Under the pieces are notes generated by a model, which saw only the letters and a program-made list of their open reading frames with translations, was not told the DNA's origin and did not search any database. The translations under genes and the position numbers were made by a program. 34,416 bases of DNA from an uncultured Elioraea sp. (lineage in GTDB: Bacteria > Pseudomonadota > Alphaproteobacteria > Acetobacterales > Acetobacteraceae), in NCBI GenBank assembly GCA_937927455.1, contig CALBEG010000238.1, positions 1 to 34,416 of the forward strand, in the 5' to 3' direction. Each line of letters begins with the position of its first letter. Within the stretch, counting starts at the first letter, position 1. Below are positions 6,917-15,437 of the stretch, in pieces.

Positions 6917-7581
6917 GCGGCCGGCCGGCACCCGCCAGCGCGCCGCGGTTCGCGCCGGACCCGGCGCGGCGGGCGCTGCTTGCCAAGGTGCATCTCGCGG
7001 CCAAGGAGATGGGCCTCTCACGTGAGGATTATGAGGCCGTGATCGCCCGGATGACGGGCAAGTCATCCGCCGGCCTGTGCTCCATCGCGGAGCTGGAGCG
7101 CGTGGTCGAAGAGATGCAGCGGCTGGGCTGGAGGCCTGCGGCGCCGCGGCCGGCCCGGTGTGGCGCGCGCCCTGCCGACCACCCGGCGGCGCGCAAGGCG
7201 CGGGCGCTGTGGATCTCGCTGTGGCAGCTGGGGGCTGTCAGCAACCGCTCGGAGGCCGCGCTCGAGGCCTTCGCGCGGCGCCAGCTCGGCTGCACGCGGC
7301 TGCAGTGGGCCGACCAGGCGCAGGTCTTCCGGGTGACCGAGGCGCTGAAGGCGATTGGGCGGCGGCACGGCTGGGACCCGGACTGGATCTCGACGGGTGA
7401 CCAGGTGAAGGACCTGATCCGCGCGATCGACGCGAAGCTGCGCGTGCTCGAGCCGGACGCCCCCTCCGTCGAGCAGCGGTTCGGCACCTGCTGGCACCGC
7501 GAGCCGATGGCCGCTCTGTACCGGATGGCCGATGCGATGGGCGCGGCGCTGCGCGCTGCACAGGCGCGGAGGGCAGGCTGA
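6901..7581 (+). CDS. gemA: GemA/gp16-like regulatory protein
   Basis: 226 residues from GTG 6901, overlapping the previous gene by 16 bases. Residues about 24-80 (ARRALLAKVHLAAKEMGLSREDYEAVIARMTGKSSAGLCSIAELERVVEEMQRLGW) match the start of the Mu gp16/GemA family, followed by the family's second part (KARALWISLWQLGAVSNRSEAALEAFARRQ). In Mu, GemA alters host gene expression and supercoiling. Position directly before the Mor-like gene is conserved with Mu. Confidence 0.88.
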   Translation: MEARLSGRPAPASAPRFAPDPARRALLAKVHLAAKEMGLSREDYEAVIARMTGKSSAGLCSIAELERVVEEMQRLGWRPAAPRPARCGARPADHPAARKARALWISLWQLGAVSNRSEAALEAFARRQLGCTRLQWADQAQVFRVTEALKAIGRRHGWDPDWISTGDQVKDLIRAIDAKLRVLEPDAPSVEQRFGTCWHREPMAALYRMADAMGAALRAAQARRAG

Positions 7582-7940
7582 TGGCGGTGATCGCAGCCAG
7601 CCTCGAGGAGCTGGCGCTGGTGATCGGGGCACAGGCGGCGCGCGCGTTCATGACGGCGTTCGCGGGCCGGCGGATCTACGTGCCGCAGGCAATCGGGCCG
7701 GACCACCCGATCGCAGCCGCGATCGGCGCCGACAAGGCCGCGGTGCTGGCGGATTACTACGGCGGCACCCACCTCGAGCCGCCACTGGCGGCGGCCAAGC
7801 GGTGGCGCGTGCTTGAAATGGCCGCGGCCGGCGTGCCAGACAGCGAGATTGCGAAGGCGCTGTGGACCACCGAACGCCATGTGCGTCGGATCCGCGCGGC
7901 AGCGCAGGCTGCGGCAGCCCAGCTGCGTCTCCCGGTGTGA
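7581..7940 (+). CDS. mor: Mor-type middle/late transcription activator
   Basis: 119 residues, start overlapping the GemA stop by one base. The N-terminal half has the Mor dimerisation pattern with GRRIYVPQAIG and LADYYGGTHLEPPL; the C-terminal half is an HTH (RVLEMAAAGVPDSEIAKALWTTERHVRRIRA). Mor and C of Mu activate later promoters by binding as dimers. It closes the early operon and is followed by a strong hairpin, so its target promoter is probably in or near 7941-8021. Confidence 0.88.
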   Translation: MAVIAASLEELALVIGAQAARAFMTAFAGRRIYVPQAIGPDHPIAAAIGADKAAVLADYYGGTHLEPPLAAAKRWRVLEMAAAGVPDSEIAKALWTTERHVRRIRAAAQAAAAQLRLPV

Positions 7941-7948
7941 GTGCGCGC

Positions 7949-7974
7949 CCCTGCCGGACGATGGTCCGGCAGGG
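7949..7974. terminator. Perfect 11-bp hairpin at the early/late boundary
   Basis: CCCTGCCGGAC (7949-7959) and GTCCGGCAGGG (7964-7974) pair fully around a GATG loop, nine bases after the Mor-like gene. No T-run follows (CTTGTCCC), so it may end early transcription weakly, protect an mRNA end, or be a protein site. Confidence 0.5.
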
Positions 7975-7984
7975 CTTGTCCCAC
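7975..7984. promoter_or_regulatory. Internal copy of the CTTGTCCCAC site
   Basis: CTTGTCCCAC here is identical to 691-700 near the left end and 32613-32622 near the right end. It abuts the hairpin and lies 37 bases before the first later gene. A repressor or transposase binding role is inferred from its presence at both prophage ends. Confidence 0.4.
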
Positions 7985-8021
7985 ATGCGGAGTAGGACAG
8001 CGGCCACAGACAGGAGCCGCC

Positions 8022-8345
8022 ATGGGCAAGCCGACCCCGAGTGCCGCCGATCTCGCGAGCCAGGTGGTGACCGCCACGCTTTCGGCCGTGGGCCAGACGA
8101 GCGCGCCAGCTGCCTTCTCTGGCCGGTTCATCCTGGCGATCGGCGGCACCTTCGTCGCCACGCTGGTGCCCGAGTGCAGCTTCGACGGCGGGGCGACGTG
8201 GCTGCCGCTGACTTCGCTCGGCAACGCCATCACGTTTACGGCGCGGGCCGTCGAGGTGATGAGCTGCCCCGAGCCGGGCGTGCTGTTCCGTATGCGCTGT
8301 TCGGCCCACACGTCGGGCGCGGCCGAGATCAGGATCTCGCAGTGA
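8022..8345 (+). CDS. Small beta-rich phage protein, unknown
   Basis: 107 residues after a CAGGAG ribosome site. The sequence is beta-rich (GRFILAIGGTFVATLVPECSFDGGATWLPL) and ends with RCSAHTSGAAEIRISQ, the pattern of small virion or fibre-associated beta-sandwich proteins. Its end overlaps the start of the large Ig-domain gene, suggesting they work together. No family confidently recognised. Confidence 0.65.
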   Translation: MGKPTPSAADLASQVVTATLSAVGQTSAPAAFSGRFILAIGGTFVATLVPECSFDGGATWLPLTSLGNAITFTARAVEVMSCPEPGVLFRMRCSAHTSGAAEIRISQ

Positions 8346-11300
8346 GCTTCTTTGCCGGCGCTGTCATTCCCGGAGGGTCGCCGCCGGCGTTCGTGCCTGC
8401 CGTGCCGGCGCTGACGGCGCCGCCGGTGCTCTCGGGGGCGCCGGTCGTCGGCGGCACGCTCAGCCTCTCGACCGGAAGCTGGACCGGATCTCCGACCGTG
8501 TTCGAGCGGCGCTATTTCCGCGACGGGCTCGTCATTCCCGGCGAGACGGGAACAACGCTGGCGCTGACGGCTGCGGACGTGGGTCGGCGGATTGAGGGCG
8601 AGGTGGTGGCGCGCAACGCCTCTGGTGCGGGGCTCGCGGCGCGCAGTGCGGCGGTGGGCCCGGTGGCGGCGCCACCGGTCCACACGTCTCCGCCGGCGAT
8701 CGTGGGCGTGCCGCGGGTGGGGCTGACGGTCGGCGCGCGGCCCGGCGTGATCCTGGGCGTGCCGGAGCCAGCCGTCACCTACCAGTGGCGGCGGGGCGCG
8801 TCGGACATTCCCGGAGCGACGGCCGCGCTCTACACGCTGGCGCCGGCCGACCTCGGCGCGCTCGTCTCCTGCCGGCTGACCGCGACGAACAGCGCAGGCG
8901 CAAGCTCTGCTGACACCGCGCAGATCGGGCCGGTGACGGAAGGGGAGCCGGCACCTGCCGACCCGCCGGTGAATGTGGTGATGCCTGGAATCACCGGCAC
9001 TCCGACGGTGGGCGAGACGCTGACCTGCTCGACGGGCACATGGACCGGCACGGCGCCGATTACCTACGCCTACCAGTGGCAGCGCGCGCCAGCGGCTAGC
9101 GGCCCGTGGAGCAATATCACCGGTGCGACGGCGAGCAGCTACACGCTGGTTGCAGCGGATGATGGGCAGCATATTCGCGTGCGCGTGACGGCCAGCAATG
9201 TCGCGGGCAGCGCGGATGCGTTTGCGGCGAGCGTGGGGCCTGTCACCGCAATCGAGCCTCTTGCTTCGCCGCGCTCGCTTGCCTTCTCTGACCGCAATGG
9301 TGCTTTTGGTCAGCGGCATTGGCTGAACGCGCCTGCTTTTGCAAATCTCTACCGCTCCGGCACAAGTCGTGCGGACGGCGTGCTTGGAATCACGGTGTGG
9401 CAGTTGCAGCAGGGTCTGCGTAATATGGACTCATTCAACGCCACTACTGACCGCCGGACTACCCAATGCACATATATTGCCAACAGCACTAGCGACGGAA
9501 ACTCGTCGGTTTACATTGGCTATTATGGTGCTGCGCACAGCAATACTGCCCGCCGTTCGCGCTTTTACGTGAGGATGTCGGCTCCCGGTCCCTCAACCGT
9601 TGAGGCATTGAGTGAGGAGTGGACCGTTGAGGAGCCTGTTCGCGTGCTCGCAGTTATGAGCGGTACGCAGTTTCGTGTGGATTTGATTCGTCTGGACGGG
9701 ACTTTGATTTCTGGCACTCCTGTTGATGCGAGCAGCTTTAACGGAATTGCATCTCCTGCTGCGTGCCGAATTGGAACAGATACCCGTGCAGGGAACTCTG
9801 TGTTCTCGTCGGCAAAATCCGCGTGGGTGTCTGACCTTTTCTATGCCCGCAGAGCGCCAACCGCGTCTGATGTCAGTGCTCTGGCGGCTGGCGAAGCGCC
9901 TGACGCTGTATTTGGCAGTGACCTCGACTGCCATTGGCGGCTGTGGGGGCCGACCGACCTTGCGCAGACGGCAGGCGCAGTGTCTCGTGGAGCTTTGACG
10001 CTTGGCACGGATGGGCCGCTTGATGTTGAGCCGGGGCCTTCGATTTGGTGGAATGGTGGCCCACGCCGTATCTTCGCTCGTGTTCACCAGCCAGGATATG
10101 TGGCAGGATTTGCTGCCAATGGTCCGTATCAGGCCGATATTCCAGTGTATATCCGGAACGGCGGCGGCGGGGCCACGCATGTAGAGGCGCGTGCATGTGT
10201 GTGGCAGGATGGCGCTACGACGTGGCGTCCATGGGTGCGCGTGACGTCCACGCCTCTTGCGGACGGCGCGGAAGTGCTCGTGGACCTGCCGGGAGTCAGC
10301 TTTTCGGATTGGCTGACGATTGAAGTGCGCCGTGAGGACGACCCGACAGTCAAGGCGTGCACCGAACGGTGTGGCGTCGGACCAAAGGTCGTGATCGCCG
10401 AGGGGCCAAGCACAGTCCAAATACCAGTCGGCACCATTCCAGCGAACACAAATCCAATCTGGAACTCTCTGCGCGTGCACGATGGGCTGGTCAGCGCTGC
10501 TGTGGTCATGGCAAGGCTCGACTATCCTGGCAATACTGTGCACGCCATCCTTAATGACTGCGGGCAGTTCGGCAGCGGGATGCACGGGTTTGGGTGGTGG
10601 TGGCGGCAACTGTGTGCCAATCTTGGTGTGCGCCGTGTGTGCCATGTCATGAACTGGGCCATTCCCGGAGCGGCTCGCTTCAGGTGGTATAATGATGATG
10701 TGCTTTCCGGCTCTTATCGATACACGGGAGATTTGACTACGCCGGGGACCGGTTGCGTTACAGATGTCCTGTTGAAATCCTGCGCAAGGAATGGTGCCCG
10801 CGACATTACTGCTGTCTTTCTGCAGCCCGGACCGCAAGACCTGCCTGTAGCGTCGCAGCTACAGGTGCGCTACAATGCGTGGCTACTGGGGTCTGACCGG
10901 ACTGGTGACGGGAATGGTGGTTCTGGCCCGCCCCCAAGGCATTATGGACAGTTTAATTTAAGCCATCCGCTTACTGCGCTGTTCATCATGACTCCAAGAT
11001 ATCTTGGAGGTGTTTCCGAAAATGTTTCGGAAGCCGGGCAGGCGGCAGTAGCAACGCTGTTCAGTGGCTGGCGGAATAACCTTGCCACATATTACAATGC
11101 CGCTACCTTCCCAAAGATGTGGGCGACATTCTCCAATGACCTGGCTTTTGAAGAGCAGGGCAACCCGGACAAGGTGCATCATGCCGCTGTGATGCTGGAG
11201 GGAGCGCCGAGATTCTTTGGACGAATGGCTTATGACGTGGCAAAGATTTCCGGGATGCTGCCGAGTTATAATCCTCGTGTGATGCCTCCAGCGACTTTTG

Positions 11301-11713
11301 CCATTAACGCTGCGCGCGACACGATTACGGTCACGTGGACGCCTGCGAATGGCGGCACATTCGTGACCGGCAATGGGGGGCCGACTGTCGGCGGGATGGA
11401 GATTTCGACTGATGGCGGGTCTACATGGTCGATGATTGACGGCACCCTGTCGGGTTCGACCGTGACCTACACGGGCGACTGGTCGGCGGTAAGTGATGCA
11501 AATCTTCGGCTGCGCTGGCTGCGCGGTCGCTGGCCTGCTGTAGTGGCGGCGAGCACCAGCAACGCTGACCAGCTCGCAGCCATCATTGCCGAAAATGCGC
11601 TGCTGCCGAACGCGCTGTATGAGACCATTCCTGCTGCTGCGAGCGCGCCTGCGTGGATTGGGCCGGGCGTGCCGACATTCCGCAGCGAAGCAGACATGAC
11701 GCCAGCGCCGTGA
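8342..11713 (+). CDS. Large Ig-repeat protein with SGNH-hydrolase-like C-terminal region (adhesion/tail fibre type)
   Basis: 1123 residues from a GTG overlapping the previous stop. Three Ig-like repeats cover residues about 15-310 (repeated pattern G-T-P-x-V-G-x-T-L...WTG...YQWQR...Y-T-L-x-x-A-D-x-G...V-T-A-x-N-x-A-G). After a jelly-roll-like middle (about 320-700) comes a region with spaced motifs like an SGNH hydrolase: NDC with C740 where GDS is expected, GPQD (830-833) in place of GxND, and a clear D943-K-V-H946. A final Fn3/beta segment closes it. DNA from about 9300 to 11700 is much less GC-rich than the neighbours, indicating exchange. Probable surface-binding or polysaccharide-modifying virion protein; catalytic activity is uncertain. 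Confidence 0.7.
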   Translation: MSFFAGAVIPGGSPPAFVPAVPALTAPPVLSGAPVVGGTLSLSTGSWTGSPTVFERRYFRDGLVIPGETGTTLALTAADVGRRIEGEVVARNASGAGLAARSAAVGPVAAPPVHTSPPAIVGVPRVGLTVGARPGVILGVPEPAVTYQWRRGASDIPGATAALYTLAPADLGALVSCRLTATNSAGASSADTAQIGPVTEGEPAPADPPVNVVMPGITGTPTVGETLTCSTGTWTGTAPITYAYQWQRAPAASGPWSNITGATASSYTLVAADDGQHIRVRVTASNVAGSADAFAASVGPVTAIEPLASPRSLAFSDRNGAFGQRHWLNAPAFANLYRSGTSRADGVLGITVWQLQQGLRNMDSFNATTDRRTTQCTYIANSTSDGNSSVYIGYYGAAHSNTARRSRFYVRMSAPGPSTVEALSEEWTVEEPVRVLAVMSGTQFRVDLIRLDGTLISGTPVDASSFNGIASPAACRIGTDTRAGNSVFSSAKSAWVSDLFYARRAPTASDVSALAAGEAPDAVFGSDLDCHWRLWGPTDLAQTAGAVSRGALTLGTDGPLDVEPGPSIWWNGGPRRIFARVHQPGYVAGFAANGPYQADIPVYIRNGGGGATHVEARACVWQDGATTWRPWVRVTSTPLADGAEVLVDLPGVSFSDWLTIEVRREDDPTVKACTERCGVGPKVVIAEGPSTVQIPVGTIPANTNPIWNSLRVHDGLVSAAVVMARLDYPGNTVHAILNDCGQFGSGMHGFGWWWRQLCANLGVRRVCHVMNWAIPGAARFRWYNDDVLSGSYRYTGDLTTPGTGCVTDVLLKSCARNGARDITAVFLQPGPQDLPVASQLQVRYNAWLLGSDRTGDGNGGSGPPPRHYGQFNLSHPLTALFIMTPRYLGGVSENVSEAGQAAVATLFSGWRNNLATYYNAATFPKMWATFSNDLAFEEQGNPDKVHHAAVMLEGAPRFFGRMAYDVAKISGMLPSYNPRVMPPATFAINAARDTITVTWTPANGGTFVTGNGGPTVGGMEISTDGGSTWSMIDGTLSGSTVTYTGDWSAVSDANLRLRWLRGRWPAVVAASTSNADQLAAIIAENALLPNALYETIPAAASAPAWIGPGVPTFRSEADMTPAP

Positions 11714-12717
11714 TGCTCGCCCTCGCCATCGCTGCCACCTGCGCCGCCCTCCCTGCTGTTGTGCGCGATGCGCCTGCGGGTGAGACGGTGGTGCTGACGA
11801 CAGACTGTCCGGCTGACCGGGAGCTGCTGATTGCGCGGCGGGCGGAGCCGCTGACGATCGACGCGACCGGGCGGTTTCTGCCGGGCGGTCTCAGGCTTTT
11901 CCGAGTCTCTGGGCTTGTGTGGCGGGGGGGCACGATCGAGGCGCTGGGAGGCGCGCAGGCCGCCGGCCGGGCCGGCTATGGTGTCACGCTCGAAGAGAGC
12001 AGCGCCGTGACGCTCGACGGTGTGGAGGTCCGCAACGCGCGCACCGGGGTGGTCACGATCCGCCCTGGCCCTGGGCTGCACCGGATCGCGAACAGCCGGC
12101 TGCACCGGCTCGGCTCGGATGGCATCAACTTCCCCGGCGTCGTGGCCGGCGAGATCGTCGGCAATGACATTCGCGGCTTCGAGGCCGTGCGCTCGACCTG
12201 CTGGAAAGGTGGCGTGCAGGTCGGTTCGTCGCCCATTGGGCGCGCAGCCTGCGAGGCGATGGGCGGGACGTGGCGCGACGGGGCGCATCCGGACGCGGTC
12301 CAGATCTGGGGCAATGCGCGCGACATCCTGATCGAGGCGAACCACATTTCCGCCCCGGCACCGCAGGCCGCGCAGGGCATCACCACCTTCGGCTCGGCAG
12401 AGGACCGCTACGCGCGCATCCGCGTGATCGGCAACCGCATCGAGACCGACGACGCCAACGCAATCGCAATCGGGAACTGCACTGGCTGCGAGGTGCGCGG
12501 GAATGTCCTTGCCGGCCCGACGCGGCCTGACGAGCCCTACATTCGGCTCTTCGGAGAGACCGCCGGTCTCGTCGCCTGCGGAAACCGGACCACGAGCCGC
12601 CACCCGCTGAAGCAGGCGGGAACGGAGGCCTGCCCGCCCGAGCCGACGGCGGATGGGGTGGTGGTTCGGGTGATCGCGCCGGCGGGTGTCAAGGTCGTCG
12701 TGGAGTCGCCGGAATGA
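11713..12717 (+). CDS. Secreted or virion right-handed beta-helix protein
   Basis: 334 residues; ATG overlaps the previous stop (TGATG). Residues 1-16 look like a signal peptide (MLALAIAATCAALPAV). The rest shows successive beta-helix rungs (GVTLEESSAVTLDGVEVRNART, GLHRIANSRLHRLGSDGINF, GEIVGNDIRGF, DILIEANHIS, RIRVIGNRIETDDANAIAIGNCTGCEVRGNVL), as in NosD/pectate-lyase-like folds and tailspikes. A signal peptide is odd for a tailspike, so a host-surface conversion protein is an alternative. GC content returns to the local norm here. Confidence 0.75.
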   Translation: MLALAIAATCAALPAVVRDAPAGETVVLTTDCPADRELLIARRAEPLTIDATGRFLPGGLRLFRVSGLVWRGGTIEALGGAQAAGRAGYGVTLEESSAVTLDGVEVRNARTGVVTIRPGPGLHRIANSRLHRLGSDGINFPGVVAGEIVGNDIRGFEAVRSTCWKGGVQVGSSPIGRAACEAMGGTWRDGAHPDAVQIWGNARDILIEANHISAPAPQAAQGITTFGSAEDRYARIRVIGNRIETDDANAIAIGNCTGCEVRGNVLAGPTRPDEPYIRLFGETAGLVACGNRTTSRHPLKQAGTEACPPEPTADGVVVRVIAPAGVKVVVESPE

Positions 12718-13037
12718 CCCTCGATCCTCTCGTGATGCAGCTCGTCTCGATGGCCTGCGCCGTCGTCGCGTGCGGCTGTGCCGTCTACGTGGCCTGGCGG
12801 GCCGGCCAGTGGCGACGGGCCGACCAGGCGATCGCCGATGCCAGGGCGGTGACGGCGCGGGTGGCGGACCACGAGCAGCGGCTGGTGCTGGTGGAAGCCA
12901 AGCTGGCCGACCTGCCGACCGCGCGTGACATCGAGCAGCTGCGCTCCGACCTGCGGGCGCTCGGCCGGGAGATCAGCAAGGCGGAGCGCGGGATCGAGCG
13001 GATCGAGGGATTTCTCATGGGCGGGCGCGCGACATGA
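12714..13037 (+). CDS. DUF2730 membrane-anchored coiled-coil protein
   Basis: 107 residues, ATGA overlap with the previous gene. A transmembrane helix at about 7-28 (VMQLVSMACAVVACGCAVYVAW) is followed by a long coiled coil (RVADHEQRLVLVEAKLADLPTARDIEQLRSDLRALGREI). This is the layout of DUF2730 proteins (Mu gp25 position), found just before the terminase genes in Mu-like phages. Possible spanin-like or membrane role; function unproven. Confidence 0.85.
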   Translation: MTLDPLVMQLVSMACAVVACGCAVYVAWRAGQWRRADQAIADARAVTARVADHEQRLVLVEAKLADLPTARDIEQLRSDLRALGREISKAERGIERIEGFLMGGRAT

Positions 13038-13321
13038 GCTACCGCCAGCACGTGGCCGAGCATCTGCGCCGCCTGATCCTGGCAGTGATGGCCGAGGCGC
13101 CCGCGTATCGCTCCAACGCCGCCCTCCTCAAGGAGGCGGCCGTCCACCTGGGCATTCCGGCGGGCCGCGAGCTGGTGCGTGCCGAGCTCGCCTGGCTGGC
13201 GGACATGGGCCTTGTGACGCTCACCGGCGAGGAGGTGGCGGAGCTGACCGCGCGCGGGCTCGATGTGGCGCAGGGCCTGTCGCACCTGCCGGGGATCGCC
13301 CGCCCCGATCCCAGGGGCTGA
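13034..13321 (+). CDS. Mu gp26-like winged-helix protein (VpaChn25_0724 family)
   Basis: Ninety-five residues, ATGA overlap. Sequence pattern HLRRLILAVMAEAPAYRSNAALLKEAAVHLGI, LVRAELAWLADMGLVTL and VAELTARGLDVAQG is a winged helix typical of the gp26 family preceding the small terminase in Mu-like phages. Role unknown. Confidence 0.82.
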   Translation: MSYRQHVAEHLRRLILAVMAEAPAYRSNAALLKEAAVHLGIPAGRELVRAELAWLADMGLVTLTGEEVAELTARGLDVAQGLSHLPGIARPDPRG

Positions 13322-13324
13322 GCG

Positions 13325-13933
13325 ATGGGCAGGCGCCGCCGCGCCGTCAAATCCTCGGTGGAGCGGCTGCCGCCCGAGCTCCGCGAGGAGATTGCGCGCC
13401 TCAGGCTCGGCCAGGGCCGCACGCTCGACGAGATCCTCGCGCACCTGAAGGCGCTGGGCGAGAGCGGGGTCTCGCGCTCGGCGCTCGGCCGGCACGTGAA
13501 GCAGCTGGAAGACGAGGTGCGCGAGCGCACCGCGATCGAGATGGCGAAGATGGCTCCGGCCATGCAGTTCGCGAACGCCATGTCCTCGGCGATGGTGGAG
13601 GCGTTCGGCGAGCTCGCCGCACCGGACAAGCTCGATGCGACCAGCCAGATCCTCCAGTCGATCCTGTTCCGGATGGCCTTGGCCGGCATGCGCGACGACC
13701 CCGAAGGCGCAGCACTTCAGCCCAAGGACATCTTCGTGATGGCGCGCGGCCTCCAGACACTCGAGCAGGCGAAGCGGACCGCCGAGGAGCGGGCAGCGAA
13801 GGCCGCCGAACGGGCGGCGCGCGCGGCGCGCGAGGAGGCCGCGGCAAGCGCTGCGACGAGTGCCAGGGCGGCGGGGCTGTCGGCGGCGACGGTGGAGCAG
13901 ATCCGCCTGGCCGTGCTGGGGGAGGGCTCGTGA
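13325..13933 (+). CDS. Small terminase-type protein, DUF3486 (Mu gp27-like)
   Basis: 202 residues. The N-terminus MGRRRRAVKSSVERLPPELREEIARL with an HTH (TLDEILAHLKALGESGVSRSALGRHVKQL) is the DUF3486 signature; the C-terminal half is coiled coil (AKRTAEERAAKAAERAARAAREEA). In Mu this protein is needed for packaging and is regarded as the small terminase that recognises the phage end. The next gene starts within its stop. Confidence 0.9.
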   Translation: MGRRRRAVKSSVERLPPELREEIARLRLGQGRTLDEILAHLKALGESGVSRSALGRHVKQLEDEVRERTAIEMAKMAPAMQFANAMSSAMVEAFGELAAPDKLDATSQILQSILFRMALAGMRDDPEGAALQPKDIFVMARGLQTLEQAKRTAEERAAKAAERAARAAREEAAASAATSARAAGLSAATVEQIRLAVLGEGS

Positions 13934-15426
13934 CCGAGCGACAGGCAGAGCGGGCGGAGGAACGGGCGGGCACCGAGGCGCTGCTCAAGCGGCTGCCGAA
14001 GGGCGACCTGCTGCTGCCCTACCAGGCGGCGATCACCTCGCGGCTGTTTGCCGGTGTGCCGCTCCTCGTCATCGAAAAGAGCCGGCGCATCGGCCTCACC
14101 TGGGGGCTTGCCGCCTATGCCGTGCTGCGGGCGGCGGCGCAGCCCTCGGCGGGCGGCACGACAGCATGGTACATGGGCTACGATCTCGAGATGGCGCGCG
14201 AGTTCATCGAGGTCAGCGCCATGTGGGCGCGCGCGTTCGGGATCGCGGCTGAGGATGCCGGCGAGGAGCTGCTCCACGACGGCGATCAGGCGGTGGGCGC
14301 CTTCCGCATCCGCTTTGCGAGCGGGTTCAAGATCGTGGCGCTGCCTTCCGTCCCGCGGGCGCTCCGCGGCAAGCAGGGCCTCGTCATCGTGGACGAGGCG
14401 GCCTTCCACAAGGATCTGCCCGAGGTGCTCAAGGCCGCGCTGGCGCTCCTCATGTGGGGCGGGCAGGTGGTGGTGGTCTCGACGCACGATGGTGTCGACA
14501 ACCCCTTCAACCTGCTCCTGGACGAGATCCGTTCCGGCCGTCGGAAGGGCGAGACCGCCACCATCACCTTTGCCGACGCGCTCGCCGGCGGCCTCTACGA
14601 ACGGGTGGCGCAGGTGGCGGCGGCGCGGGGGCGGCCGCTCGAGCTCGACCGGGCGGAGTGGGTGGCCGACATCCGCGCGACCTACGGCGAGGACGCAGAG
14701 GAGGAGCTGGACTGCGTGCCGCGCGCTGGCTCCGGCAGCCTGATCCGGCCGGATGACCTGGTAGCGTGCGAGCATGCCGAGGCGGGCCGGCCCGATCTTT
14801 ACCGCGGCGGCCTCTGCTACGGCGGGTGGGACGTGGCACGCCGGCGGGACGGGCAGATCCAGTGGCTGTTCGAGCTGATTGGCGACGTGCTCTGGCTGCG
14901 CGACCGCATCGAGACGGTCGGCGCCACCTTCCAGGAGCAGTCGGACCGGCTCGCCTGGCTGTTCCGCCACCGCCGGGTGCTGAAGTTCGGGATCGACCAG
15001 ACGGGGATGGGCGAAAAGGTGGTGGAGGACGAGCGCCGGGTGCACGGCGCGCGCGTCGAGGGGTTCCTGCTGACTGGCCCGACGCGCCTCGACCTCGGGC
15101 TGTCGCTCGCGGCGCGGTTCGAGCGCGGCCTCATCCGCATTCCCGCTGACCCGGTGATCCGCACCGACCTCCGGGCGATCAAGCGCGCGAGCGCCGCCGG
15201 GGGCGGCGTGCGGCTCGTCAACGAAGAGAGCGTGCACGCTGACCGCTTCTGGGCCGCGGCGATGGCAAGCCGCCTCGCCGACGATCCGCCGGCGGTCTAC
15301 GCCTACCGCGGGGTGGGCCGGGCGCGCCACGCCCCGCCGGGCGCTGCCGCCTTCCTGCGCCCAGACCACGCGGACGACCGCCCGGTGCGCGCTCGTGCAG
15401 CGCGCCGTGCCGTCAGCCCCTGGTGA
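13930..15426 (+). CDS. Terminase large subunit (Mu gp28-like)
   Basis: 498 residues from a GTG overlapping the small terminase stop. The ATPase part has a Walker A-like VIEKSRRIGLTW (residues 47-58) and Walker B VIVDEAAF (D155/E156). The nuclease part has RNase H-fold acidic residues D301 (GGWDVARRRDG), D356 (KFGIDQTGMG) and D438 (SVHADRFWAAAMA). It drives headful packaging, cutting host DNA beyond the right end of the integrated phage. Confidence 0.95.
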   Translation: MTERQAERAEERAGTEALLKRLPKGDLLLPYQAAITSRLFAGVPLLVIEKSRRIGLTWGLAAYAVLRAAAQPSAGGTTAWYMGYDLEMAREFIEVSAMWARAFGIAAEDAGEELLHDGDQAVGAFRIRFASGFKIVALPSVPRALRGKQGLVIVDEAAFHKDLPEVLKAALALLMWGGQVVVVSTHDGVDNPFNLLLDEIRSGRRKGETATITFADALAGGLYERVAQVAAARGRPLELDRAEWVADIRATYGEDAEEELDCVPRAGSGSLIRPDDLVACEHAEAGRPDLYRGGLCYGGWDVARRRDGQIQWLFELIGDVLWLRDRIETVGATFQEQSDRLAWLFRHRRVLKFGIDQTGMGEKVVEDERRVHGARVEGFLLTGPTRLDLGLSLAARFERGLIRIPADPVIRTDLRAIKRASAAGGGVRLVNEESVHADRFWAAAMASRLADDPPAVYAYRGVGRARHAPPGAAAFLRPDHADDRPVRARAARRAVSPW

Positions 15427-15437
15427 GGAGATGAGAC

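Noticed and set aside
7862-8341. Upstream extension of the Ig-repeat gene
   Set aside because: It would cover the Mor end, the hairpin region and the whole 8022 gene; the GTG at 8342 with stop-start overlap is better.
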